From Stenotrophomonas sp. ISL-67 (lineage in GTDB: Bacteria; Pseudomonadota; Gammaproteobacteria; Xanthomonadales; Xanthomonadaceae), in NCBI RefSeq assembly GCF_018612915.1, contig NZ_JAGGRL010000003.1, forward strand, positions 37,615-101,614: a DNA stretch of 64,000 nucleotides, written 5' to 3'. A program made the translations under genes and the position numbers. Below the pieces are notes generated by a model. That model was not told the DNA's origin and made no database searches. It worked only from the letters and a program-made list of their open reading frames with translations. Shown here one piece after another: positions 46,204 through 54,228 of the stretch (position 1 is the first letter of the stretch; every line of letters starts with the position of its first letter).

Positions 46204-47409
46204 ATGTTGACCATCGTCGGTGGTATCTACCGCGAGGTGTGCTTGCGCCCGCAGTGGGACGAAGTGTACGGATCGGCCGGACGTGCAGCGTCAGCGGTGG
46301 CGCGTTTGGGTGGACAGGTTACGTTGCATGGATATCTCGATGCCGACCTGCAGCCGATCTTGGAATGTCGTGCAGCAGACGAGGGCTTCGGCCTGTCAAT
46401 TACCCAGTTGCCGCGGTCTGCCGCTTTTCACTACAGCCACGGATTGTCGGTACCGTGGATCCAGCAGCCAGAGCGGCAGTCGCCGCTAAGCGTGACTGCC
46501 GATCACGTGCTTCGCTTTGGCATGCTGGAGAGCACAGTCGTAGTCGACGCCGAGTACGCCGTATTCGATCCACAGAACGTGACCGGGACTGAAGCTTTTG
46601 GTGCTAACGGCTCGAAGGCCCGGCACCTGGCGCTTGTACTGAATCTGACGGAGGCAAGGAGCCTTCTCAAAAGGTTTGATGTGACACCCGAGCAGATGGC
46701 GGCCGATCTGGCTTCGCAGCACGGCGCAGAAGTGGTGGTGTTGAAGATGGGGCCGAAGGGAGCCTTGGTGCACCACGAGGGCGGCACTGAGTGTGTTCCG
46801 GCCTATGCCACCTCTCGGGTATGGAAGATCGGCAGCGGGGATCAGTTTGCGGCCAACTTTGCGTACGCCTGGATGGAGGAGCGCCGCTCGCCCTTGGAGG
46901 CTGCGGATCGAGCATCGCGCTCGGCTGCCTTCTACGCTCAGCATCGCAGGTATCCCGATATCGAGGAGCTTGATGCATTCGCTCCGGTGCCGCTGCGGCT
47001 ATCGGCCACCTATATGCAGGGGCAGGTGCCTACCGTTTACTTGGCCGGACCCTTCTTCACCCTGGGACAGCTATGGGTTGTCGAGCAGGCACGCAACTGC
47101 CTCCTCGACATGGGCTTGGACGTGTTCTCCCCCTACCACGACGTGGGCCCTGGCCCGGCCGAGATGGTGGTGGGGAAGGACATTGACGGCATCAACCAGA
47201 GCCAGGTCATGCTCGCCATCGCTGATGGACTGGACTCAGGCACGATCTTCGAGGTGGGGTACGCGCGATCTCAGGGGATCCCGGTGGTGGTGTATGCCGA
47301 GAACGTATCGCCTGAGGACCTGAAGATGATGGAGGGTACCGACTGCTTCCTGCGCGATGACTTCGTCAGTGCCATCTATCAGACCGCTTGGAATGGTGTC
47401 TGCGTATGA
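46204..47409 (+). CDS. PfkB-type kinase fused to nucleoside 2-deoxyribosyltransferase
   Basis: 401 residues. Residues 1-260 are a PfkB/ribokinase-like domain, with the C-terminal signature 'KIGSGDQFAANFAYAW' (anion hole and catalytic Asp near 213). Residues about 277-395 are an NDT domain: 'VYLAGPFFTLGQLW', 'DVFSPYHDVGPGP' and the active-site block 'DGLDSGTIFEVGYA' (likely catalytic Glu 350). Together they could phosphorylate and exchange or cleave a (deoxy)nucleoside. The stop overlaps the QueC-like ATG (ATGA), so translation is coupled. Confidence 0.85.
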   Translation: MLTIVGGIYREVCLRPQWDEVYGSAGRAASAVARLGGQVTLHGYLDADLQPILECRAADEGFGLSITQLPRSAAFHYSHGLSVPWIQQPERQSPLSVTADHVLRFGMLESTVVVDAEYAVFDPQNVTGTEAFGANGSKARHLALVLNLTEARSLLKRFDVTPEQMAADLASQHGAEVVVLKMGPKGALVHHEGGTECVPAYATSRVWKIGSGDQFAANFAYAWMEERRSPLEAADRASRSAAFYAQHRRYPDIEELDAFAPVPLRLSATYMQGQVPTVYLAGPFFTLGQLWVVEQARNCLLDMGLDVFSPYHDVGPGPAEMVVGKDIDGINQSQVMLAIADGLDSGTIFEVGYARSQGIPVVVYAENVSPEDLKMMEGTDCFLRDDFVSAIYQTAWNGVCV

Positions 47410-48011
47410 AGACCGCCCTCCTACTGTCTGGCGGGATGGATTCGATCGCCTTGGCCTGGTGGAAGCGCCCGGATATGGCGTTCACCGTGGACTATGGCCA
47501 ACTCGCCGCGGCTGCGGAAGTGGTCGCGGCCAGCGCCGTGAGCGCGCGACTGCAGATCCCGCATTACGTGATTCGGTTTGACGGTCGTGAGCTGGGTTCT
47601 GGGGACATGGCAGGGTCCACCCCGGACGCTCACGCGCCTGCCAGTGACTGGTGGCCCTACCGAAACCAGCTGCTGCTTACCCTGGTTGGTATGAAGGCGA
47701 TCCCTCTGGGCGCGCAGAGGCTCTGGGTCGGTACAGTTGCTTCAGATGGTAGCCATCAAGATGGCACGTCGGGCTTCGTCGATCTGGTCAGCAAGCTTAT
47801 GCAAAGCCAGGAAGGCGGCATGGTGGTTGAGGCCCCGGCGATCCAACTGCAAACCAGCGATCTGGTGCGCACCTCGGGGATACCTCGTGATCTGCTGTCT
47901 TGGGCTCACAGCTGCCACAAAGCGTCGGTCGCCTGCGGCAACTGCCGGGGCTGCAACAAGTACTTCCAGGTATGGCACGAGCTCGAAGGCTATGTGGGCG
48001 ACGCTGGGTAA
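47406..48011 (+). CDS. QueC-like 7-cyano-7-deazaguanine synthase family protein
   Basis: 201 residues. The PP-loop ATP motif 'LLLSGGMDSIALAW' is intact, as are 'VDYGQ' and 'WWPYRNQLLLTLVG'. The C-terminal zinc site has four Cys in 'SCHKASVACGNCRGCNKY'. True QueC makes preQ0 from CDG using ATP and ammonia. Members in defence loci (Cap9 of type IV CBASS, QatC) are diverged and do not serve queuosine synthesis. No queD, queE or folE gene is nearby, which favours the defence-type role. Confidence 0.88.
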   Translation: MKTALLLSGGMDSIALAWWKRPDMAFTVDYGQLAAAAEVVAASAVSARLQIPHYVIRFDGRELGSGDMAGSTPDAHAPASDWWPYRNQLLLTLVGMKAIPLGAQRLWVGTVASDGSHQDGTSGFVDLVSKLMQSQEGGMVVEAPAIQLQTSDLVRTSGIPRDLLSWAHSCHKASVACGNCRGCNKYFQVWHELEGYVGDAG

Positions 48012-48663
48012 TCCGGTCCCTCGTCAGGACCCCAGGCCCTATACGCCTTGGCGGTGGCCGGTAGTGCGCTCGATCGCACTGCCGGCCGCTTCGGGCACAG
48101 TGAGTCAATGGCCTGAGGTGCTCCTGCAGCGCCGAAGCCGCAGGGACTTTGCGCCCATCGATATGCAGGCGCTGAGCACGCTGCTATGGCACACCGTGCA
48201 TTGCCAGCGCACCGCTGAGTCGCCAATGGGGTTCTCCCTGCAGCAGCGGCCAGTCCCCTCTGCAGGCGCTATCCATCCGGTGCACCTGCTGGTGCAGCTT
48301 CCGCTGGAGGGTGGGCAATGGGCACGCTACAACGCTCTGACCCATGCCCTGGATGTCCTGGACCATGCGTCCACCGTCTTGCAGGGGCTGTGCGAAGAGG
48401 CTGGTCAGGTGCTTCGGATCGATCCGGGCTCGCTGCTCTTGTTCGTGGCAGAGCCGGCAATGACCGCCGCCAAGTATGAGAATCCCTGCAGTCTGATATG
48501 GCGCGATGCAGGGGTCATGCAGGGGGCGCTGGCCATTACCGCGGAGGCCTTGGCGTTGAACTGCTGCCTTCTTGGGATCACTGGTGACCCATGGGCGGGG
48601 CGGTTATCCGAGCAGTGCCATCTGGTTGGAGTGGGGCTGGCGGCGCTGGGAGCGCGGCCGTGA
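47992..48663 (+). CDS. SagB/ThcOx-type nitroreductase-like flavoprotein
   Basis: 223 residues from the ATG at 47992, which overlaps the QueC-like gene by 20 bases; the frame is open further upstream but inside that gene. 'LLQRRSRRDF' near the N-terminus, 'PSAGAIHPVHLLVQ' in the middle and 'WRDAGVMQGALAITAEAL' are the landmarks of SagB-type FMN enzymes, which oxidise azoline rings in peptides. Its target here is unknown. The 3' end overlaps the convergent glycosylase gene by 60 bases. Confidence 0.82.
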   Translation: MWATLGNPVPRQDPRPYTPWRWPVVRSIALPAASGTVSQWPEVLLQRRSRRDFAPIDMQALSTLLWHTVHCQRTAESPMGFSLQQRPVPSAGAIHPVHLLVQLPLEGGQWARYNALTHALDVLDHASTVLQGLCEEAGQVLRIDPGSLLLFVAEPAMTAAKYENPCSLIWRDAGVMQGALAITAEALALNCCLLGITGDPWAGRLSEQCHLVGVGLAALGARP

Positions 48664-49449
48664 GGGCGCGTGCTTGGCCTTGAACTTGCTTTCCGGCAGC
48701 GTGCTGAGCGTGGCGCCGACGGTCAGGGGGGAGGCCATCATATCCAGCCAGATGACGGCATCGAGTTCAGATGCCCTTACGCCGAGCCCACCGCTGAACT
48801 TCAGGAACTGGTCCTCGAGCTGGAGGTAGTTCCGCTCCACGGTCAGCTCTGGATCCAAGAAGCCGGCAAGAACGCCGGCGCGCAGGATATGGATATCCAA
48901 GATCGCGACATCGTCTGCATCCAGCCAGTTGCGCGCAATCCAAGAGGCGGTCTTGTATCCGATCCCTGGAACAGAGGTAAGCCAGTCGCGTAGGGCGCGA
49001 CCTGACTGATCCGGAGAGGGCTCCAGGGAGAGCTTGCGCATTGCCGCGGCCAGATAGCGTGCCTTCTGGCTGGCAAAGCGATACCGCACCGAGCGGCCTT
49101 CGTGCTCCATCGGCTCGGAGAGCCACTGAAGCAGATCCTGCTCGTCCGGCGCATCAGCCTCAAAGGCGCCCTTCGACTTGAGGTGGTTGTAAGCCAGCAA
49201 TCCAATGCTCGCAGGGATCCCGTGGCCGCCCAGAAGGCATGCGCCCACTTCCTCGCGAAGCGTCTTGCCCAGCTTGTACTTGATCGAGCGCGCCTCGATG
49301 CGCCTGGCCATGACCTGGTATGCCCAGTACGCCGGCGTGGGGAACGCTTCGACGGCGCCCCACGGCACCCCGGCAACTACTTCCGACTCTGCGGAGGGCA
49401 GTTCAACGTTCACCGTCATGGATTCGAGCATTACGCAGGCGCGCTGCAT
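48604..49449 (-). CDS. OGG-type 8-oxoguanine DNA glycosylase/lyase-like protein
   Basis: 281 residues. The helix-hairpin-helix 'SVPGIGYKTASWIARNWL' has the catalytic Lys (about 166), and 'VAILDIHILRAG' the conserved Asp (about 185). Both active residues are kept, so base removal plus AP lyase activity is plausible. OGG-like genes also occur in type IV CBASS (Cap11). It is transcribed toward the QueC-like operon and overlaps its last gene by 60 bases, a compact placement suggesting a fixed module. The start is the ATG preceded by GAGG. Confidence 0.85.
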   Translation of the reverse strand: MQRACVMLESMTVNVELPSAESEVVAGVPWGAVEAFPTPAYWAYQVMARRIEARSIKYKLGKTLREEVGACLLGGHGIPASIGLLAYNHLKSKGAFEADAPDEQDLLQWLSEPMEHEGRSVRYRFASQKARYLAAAMRKLSLEPSPDQSGRALRDWLTSVPGIGYKTASWIARNWLDADDVAILDIHILRAGVLAGFLDPELTVERNYLQLEDQFLKFSGGLGVRASELDAVIWLDMMASPLTVGATLSTLPESKFKAKHAPSRPRSQRRQPHSNQMALLG

Positions 49450-49600
49450 GGGGAGCCTCTTTGGTCGCCGAGCGTTGCATCTGCAACTTCGGACAAGCTG
49501 GGGTTACACCTGATCGGACTGGCAGGGCGTGTAGGGCGCGTCCCCGCGTAGTGGGAGTCCGCTTTCTTTTTATACATCTTATACCATAAAGTATGCGTAT
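49450..49600. promoter_or_regulatory. Divergent AT-rich promoter/operator of glycosylase and XRE regulator
   Basis: 151 bases between divergent starts. The last 40 are very AT-rich with repeated TATAC/GTATA boxes (around 49570-49600) in opposed orientation. These could be both the promoter and the autoregulatory operator of the XRE protein. No Shine-Dalgarno is seen before the ATG at 49601, so the message may be leaderless. Confidence 0.45.
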
Positions 49601-49966
49601 ATGCCAAAAATACCCCAGAGCTTTCATCCATTAATGCGCTCTCTTCCAGCGGCCCTGGAGGCTCGCATGATTGCGCTTGGACACAGTCAAATGCAGGTTT
49701 CAGCCCTTACTGGTGTCCCGCAGCCGCAGATCAGTCGCGCACTGCAGGGCGCACGAAAGCGCCTTACGCCGGACATGGAAAAGCTATGCCGTTATGCGCT
49801 TTTGAGTGCGGAAGAGCCGGAGGTTGTGGGTGACGCGGCTCTGGAGGTCACCTTGCTAATGCGTCAGCTGATTGGGGACAGCACGCTGGCAGCAGCGCAC
49901 ATGAAGGCCGTGCTTCGCAGTCTGGCTCCATTGATGGCCGACTATCGGCAGCGGATCTCGCTGTAA
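49601..49966 (+). CDS. XRE/Cro-like helix-turn-helix regulator
   Basis: 121 residues. The helix-turn-helix covers about residues 25-55 ('MQVSALTGVPQPQISRALQG'), followed by a helical C-terminal part. It is divergent from the OGG-like gene and upstream of the OLD gene. It probably controls the glycosylase or the whole module, with the TATAC boxes as targets. A later ATG (residue 12) is possible as start. Confidence 0.78.
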   Translation: MPKIPQSFHPLMRSLPAALEARMIALGHSQMQVSALTGVPQPQISRALQGARKRLTPDMEKLCRYALLSAEEPEVVGDAALEVTLLMRQLIGDSTLAAAHMKAVLRSLAPLMADYRQRISL

Positions 49967-50111
49967 TACTGGTGCTGGTCTCAGCCGTCTGGCGCAGTGG
50001 ACCTTTTTGAAGGTGTGCCTTGTCATACGGGTCAACCTCCCGGCAACGCTCTTGACGATTCTGGCGTTCCGGCGAAATCAAATGGAAATCTGCATCAGCC
50101 AAGGAGGTTTC

Positions 50112-51998
50112 ATGAAGTTAAAGTCGATGACAGTAGCGAACTTTCGTTGCTACAAAAGCCCATTCACCGTGACGTTCGACGATCTCACTGCTCTTGTTGG
50201 ACGTAACGATGCCGGTAAATCAACACTGTTGGACGCGCTGGACGTCTTCTTCAATGACAAGGCTCTCGATAAGAACGATGCCTCGAAGGGAGGAGACGCC
50301 AAGGCAGTCACCGTTACATGCGTGTTCTGGGACTTGCCCAGTGAACTGATTCTTGATGAAGCTGCTTCGACCAGCCTGAGTGGCGAGTATCTACTCAATG
50401 CGGATGGCGAACTGGAGATCACGAAGGTCTACAACTGCTCAATCGAGAGGCCGAAGCTTACCGCCCTACGTCTGAAGGCCGTCCATCCTGGCGCTGAGAA
50501 GGTCAAGGATCTGTTGGCCCTGAAGATCGACGAACTGAAGGCCCGGGCCGAAGAAGTTGACGTTGACATGGCACTGGTCAACAGGACTGTGAAGCGCGAT
50601 CTGCGATCAGCTATTCGCACCAAAGTTGGGCAGCTGGACACGGCTGTCAGGGCTGTCCTTATCGGCGGCGAAGGCGTTGACGACAAGAGCAACGCGATAA
50701 AGCTGTGGGATGGGTTGAAGGCGACGCTGCCCCTGTATGCATTGTTCAAGAGCGACCGCCAGAGTTCCGACCAAGACTCGGAAGCACAAGACCCGCTTAA
50801 GGTTGCCATCAAGGAGGCGATCGCAGAAAAGGCGATGGAACTGCAGGCGGTTATGACGTTCGTAGAAGGGGAGGTCAAGAAGGTTGCCGATCTCACTCTT
50901 CAGAAGCTTAAGGAGATGGATCCAGCTGTCGCAGACACACTTACCCCGAAGTTCGAGAGGCCCAACTGGGCGGCGCTCATAAAAGCCTCCATTACGGGCG
51001 ACGACGAGATCCCGTTGAACAAGCGGGGAAGTGGCGTGCGCCGCCTTATCCTTCTGAACTTCTTTCGGGCGAAAGCCGAGCGGGTTATGCGGGAGAAAGG
51101 TGCGCAGTCGACCATCTACGCTGTCGAGGAGCCAGAGACCAGTCAGCATCCGAACAATCAGCGTCTGTTAATGCGGGCACTGCAGCAGCTTGCTGTGGGC
51201 GACGATCAGGTAATCGTCACAACTCATACGCCTACCCTTGCGCGATCACTCCCGAGTAGCTGTTTGAGATTCCTAAGCAGAAGCAAAGATGGCACTAGGA
51301 TCATCTCTATCGGCGGCGAGGACGCAGTCAATAAGGAGATAGCCGACAGCCTGGGTGTCCTGCCTGATCATTCGGTGAAGGTTTTTATCGTGGTGGAGGG
51401 TATCCATGACATTTCCTTCATGAAGAGCCTCTCCAAGATGTTCCGCTCTCATGGCACAGCAGTCCCTGATCTCGAAGCACTGGAGCTGGCAGGTGACGTG
51501 GTTTTTGTGCCCTCTGGCGGCGCCAACAATCTAGCGTTGTGGGCCTCACGTCTGCATGCACTCAATCGTCCAGAGTTCCATCTCTACGACCGAGATGCCC
51601 CCGTCAACGCGCCTGCCAAGCATCAGGAGAAGGTGAATGCGGTGAATCAGCGCGCTGGGTGTAAAGGCGTTTCCACATCAAGGAATGAGATGGAGAACTT
51701 CGTGCATCATGCGGCGATCAACGCATGCGCACAGGCGCTGCAACTTGCTTGCAATCTCGCCGGTCCGTTTGGAGCTGACGATGATGTTCCAGAGTTGCTG
51801 AAAGTAGAGCTGAATCTCCACGCCCCTGCTGGGGCTAAGTGGGGATCCAACAGGGTGAAGGCGTGGCTGGCCGAAGTTGTAGTGCCGACAATGGATGCTC
51901 ACATGCTTGGCGAGGTTGATCCTGCCGGGGAGATGCGCGGATGGTTGTCGGACATTGAGCTGATGCTTTCCCCGCCTCAGGTACCGCAGCTCGGTTGA
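50112..51998 (+). CDS. OLD-family ATP-dependent endonuclease (AAA ATPase + TOPRIM)
   Basis: 628 residues from the ATG with AAGGAGG 6 bases upstream; the longer frame adds 35 unlikely residues. The SMC-like ATPase has Walker A 'VGRNDAGKSTLLDAL', a signature helix region 'KRGSGVRRLILLNFF' and Walker B 'YAVEEPETSQHP'. The C-terminal TOPRIM begins 'KVFIVVEGIHDISFM', with Asp residues in 'FHLYDRDAP'. OLD nucleases act in phage defence. No UvrD-like gajB follows, so this is not Gabija but a stand-alone (class 1-like) OLD. Confidence 0.9.
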   Translation: MKLKSMTVANFRCYKSPFTVTFDDLTALVGRNDAGKSTLLDALDVFFNDKALDKNDASKGGDAKAVTVTCVFWDLPSELILDEAASTSLSGEYLLNADGELEITKVYNCSIERPKLTALRLKAVHPGAEKVKDLLALKIDELKARAEEVDVDMALVNRTVKRDLRSAIRTKVGQLDTAVRAVLIGGEGVDDKSNAIKLWDGLKATLPLYALFKSDRQSSDQDSEAQDPLKVAIKEAIAEKAMELQAVMTFVEGEVKKVADLTLQKLKEMDPAVADTLTPKFERPNWAALIKASITGDDEIPLNKRGSGVRRLILLNFFRAKAERVMREKGAQSTIYAVEEPETSQHPNNQRLLMRALQQLAVGDDQVIVTTHTPTLARSLPSSCLRFLSRSKDGTRIISIGGEDAVNKEIADSLGVLPDHSVKVFIVVEGIHDISFMKSLSKMFRSHGTAVPDLEALELAGDVVFVPSGGANNLALWASRLHALNRPEFHLYDRDAPVNAPAKHQEKVNAVNQRAGCKGVSTSRNEMENFVHHAAINACAQALQLACNLAGPFGADDDVPELLKVELNLHAPAGAKWGSNRVKAWLAEVVVPTMDAHMLGEVDPAGEMRGWLSDIELMLSPPQVPQLG

Positions 51999-52541
51999 GA
52001 TCGCGTAGGGGTCTTGGATATTTTTGGGGGGCATCCCGGCGCGCGGTTGGGATGCCCCAGTGAAGTCACGCAAGCATGACCGCTTCTGGCCGATAGCAGA
52101 AATGCAAAGGGTGTTTGGTGATTAGGGTTGGTTGTCGGGGGTAGAGAGGGACTGCTTCCGGCCCTAAGCTGACATCCTTCACGTAGTTGATGCTCTCCGT
52201 CCGGCCTTCAATCCTAGAAGTTGGGGGTTAGCTATGCGTTGGCTTACTAGCCGCCACCCGCAATCCAAGTGGAGGTATTTCGCAGGCCGAACCGAGGACT
52301 AACCGTTGCGACTGGGACTGCAACTTATCGGTACGCCGGGTCCGCCTCAGGCACACCCAATTTGGCGGAGCGGACCTTGAGGTTGAGCGGGCCTCAACCT
52401 AAAACGGGAGGCGTCCGCGGTAGCTCCCAGTCGGGTCAACCGGGACAGTTCCCTTTCTGGCAAGTGTCAGGCGTGCAACTTTGCCAGATGGCTCCCAGGC
52501 TCTATGCTTTCGGCATTCCCTCTCGCAATGGAGCTGTGCCG
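51999..52541. other. Non-coding stretch with hairpin after OLD gene
   Basis: About 540 bases. A perfect 10-bp hairpin, GGGGCATCCC (52028-52037) with GGGATGCCCC (52049-52058), follows the OLD stop and probably ends its transcript. One copy of the CCGCTTCTGGCCG repeat follows at 52080. The rest shows no convincing gene; an in-frame extension of the next gene (from 52269) lacks protein character. Confidence 0.45.
52077..52100 (+). repeat. CCGCTTNTGGCCG repeat, copy 1
   Basis: TGACCGCTTCTGGCCGATAG: first of three copies of an imperfect palindrome in this island, all on the same strand, about 1150 bases apart. Confidence 0.5.
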
Positions 52542-52934
52542 ATGTCGGTGTCCTTGATCGTTCCGCTGCTCGTGCTCGCCGTCGCGACCGTCCTGCTAAT
52601 CTCCGCCTGGCGTCGCGGGCAGGGCCGTGCCGGATCTCTGCAGTTCACGCCCCGGCAGCTAGAAGGCTACATCGAATTTGACGTGTCCGTGCCCGTGTAC
52701 GCTCACGGCGAAGACGGCGAGCGGGAGTACATGGACACGTGCGAACGCGGCGTCTGCGTGTTCGGTAAGGACTTCCGCCCCGTACCGGGCCAACCTGGTC
52801 GCTTCTTCGCGACCTTTCAGGACGGGGAAGACAACGACGCAGAGCTCGTGGTGGAAGTGGTCGACGACCGCGTGGTGCCGGTGAACATCAACGAGGGCGC
52901 CTGTTCCAACTGCCTGCGCGTGGCTGCTAGCTAA
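52542..52934 (+). CDS. Small membrane-anchored protein of unknown function
   Basis: 130 residues from the ATG with GGAG 9 bases upstream. One N-terminal membrane helix ('VSLIVPLLVLAVATVLLISAW') and then a soluble domain of about 100 residues, rich in Val/Asp, with three Cys ('CERGVCVF' and 'GACSNCLRV' regions). No family recognised. Isolated between the OLD gene and an AT-rich gene in the island. Confidence 0.65.
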   Translation: MSVSLIVPLLVLAVATVLLISAWRRGQGRAGSLQFTPRQLEGYIEFDVSVPVYAHGEDGEREYMDTCERGVCVFGKDFRPVPGQPGRFFATFQDGEDNDAELVVEVVDDRVVPVNINEGACSNCLRVAAS

Positions 52935-53370
52935 CTTTGCCAGCTGCGCGCCAGGGCGCGAATTGAAGCTACTCGACCAAGATCGCCGATTGCCCGCCCC
53001 GACCGCTGGCACCGCCAGTGCCACCCTCGCCGCGCCCAAGGTCCTGCTCATACTCGTCTACACGGACGCCCAACTGATGCCCACCGACGCGCGCCCGACG
53101 TCATCAACGCGGCCTGCAACCAGGCCACGGCCGCAATCGCTCATGCCGAGTCCAGGCTCGCCGGCCAACCCCATCCAATCCGCTTGCGTGAGGCACTGGC
53201 CAACATTCAGGGGCACTGGATGCCTGACGCCCGCTTTTGGCCGGAAGCAGACAAAGATCTCGACCCGAGGATGTCTACCGGCGCCTGGGTAATCCACCTG
53301 GCGGACTGGGGACGCATCGCAATAGCCAGCTTGTCACTGTACCGGTAGGCTACAGACACTGATCAATGCG
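52935..53370 (+). other. Gap with a long open frame lacking a start codon
   Basis: The frame of the preceding gene stays open after its stop from 52935 to a TAG near 53350 (about 138 codons). It has protein-like stretches such as 'ANIQGHWMPDARFWPEADKD' but no ATG before residue 95. It may be a decayed or misread gene. The second CCGCTT repeat copy lies inside it at 53231. Confidence 0.35.
53228..53252 (+). repeat. CCGCTTNTGGCCG repeat, copy 2
   Basis: CCGCTTTTGGCCGGAAGCAG at 53231-53250, second copy of the island repeat. Confidence 0.5.
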
Positions 53371-53379
53371 GTGTGCACT

Positions 53380-54228
53380 ATGGATGTATTTCGCGATGTG
53401 GCTCTGGCCCTTGCTGTTTCTTTAGGTTTCGGGAGTGCTTTGGGATGGCTCATTAAGTCGTGGGTGGGTCAGCGTATTCTTCATGATATTAAGCACACCT
53501 ATGATAGAAAGCTTGAGTTGCTAAAAAGCGGCTTGAAAGAGCAGGAGAATATATCCGCATCAATCGAGCGTCGGCTTGATTCGGGAGAGGAGTTTGTCAG
53601 ATCCTCCGCCGCGAAGCTCACGCTTGAGCGTAGAAAGGGAGCTATGGCTTACCAGCTTGAGTGTCTTACTGGGATATGGAATCTGATGGTTGGATTCCGA
53701 GACCTATCTTCCCTTGCAAACAATTTGGGTGCGTTGGACTTGTCAGCTCTGGGCGCAACGGACGTCAAAAGTCGCAGGCGATTCATGGAGCTGATGTTTC
53801 CACCGGATAATCAGTCGAAGTATGACCTTTTTATCGGTGAGAGATATCGACCTTTTGTACCCGGCGAGCTCTACAAGGCTTACTGTGCGAGTGTCGCCTG
53901 CGCGGCATATGTAATGACAGTTGCGGTCGCCTTCAGGACTACGGGAATGGATCCGAGGGAAATAAATCGTCAGTACATCAGGGAAGCCATAGATGAAGTT
54001 CTGCCTGGTCGATTCGTGTCTGTTGACCTGCAAACGGATCTAATTCTGATCGGGAGGCTGATGAAAGAGTTGGAGGATTTTGCCGACCTTTCGATTCGTA
54101 GAGAGATATCGAGTGGAGAAGCCGGCGACGTCGAGTCAGTGAGAAAGGTGGCGGCGGATGCCCGCAATGCCGTCTCAAATCTACAGATGAGGGTGGCTGT
54201 CGATCAGGTCGAATGCAAGGGATCCTGA
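53380..54228 (+). CDS. AT-rich gene: membrane-anchored coiled-coil protein, unknown function
   Basis: About 282 residues. One N-terminal membrane helix ('VALALAVSLGFGSALGWLI') is followed by a charged, probably coiled-coil stretch (about 25-80, 'HDIKHTYDRKLELLKSGLKE') and a helical C-terminal half. Codon use is much more AT-rich than in neighbours, a sign of separate origin. The frame opens at GTG 53371; ATG 53380 is preferred. No family recognised. Confidence 0.65.
   Translation: MDVFRDVALALAVSLGFGSALGWLIKSWVGQRILHDIKHTYDRKLELLKSGLKEQENISASIERRLDSGEEFVRSSAAKLTLERRKGAMAYQLECLTGIWNLMVGFRDLSSLANNLGALDLSALGATDVKSRRRFMELMFPPDNQSKYDLFIGERYRPFVPGELYKAYCASVACAAYVMTVAVAFRTTGMDPREINRQYIREAIDEVLPGRFVSVDLQTDLILIGRLMKELEDFADLSIRREISSGEAGDVESVRKVAADARNAVSNLQMRVAVDQVECKGS

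Noticed and set aside
47388..48011. Queuosine/preQ0 biosynthesis operon
   Set aside because: No queD, queE or GTP cyclohydrolase genes nearby and the neighbours are unrelated to tRNA modification.
45853..49966. Complete type IV CBASS
   Set aside because: No CD-NTase, no TGT-like Cap10 and no recognised CBASS effector; only QueC-like and OGG-like genes are shared.
50112..51998. Gabija system
   Set aside because: The OLD protein is present but no UvrD-like GajB follows; the next gene is a small membrane protein.
52200..52440. Integron attC-like sites around the GTTAGC/CTAAC motifs
   Set aside because: Core-site pairs with correct spacing and symmetry could not be found by eye and there is no integron integrase in the window.
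52269..52541. N-terminal extension of the small membrane protein
   Set aside because: Low protein character; the ATG at 52542 has a ribosome site and begins just before a membrane helix.
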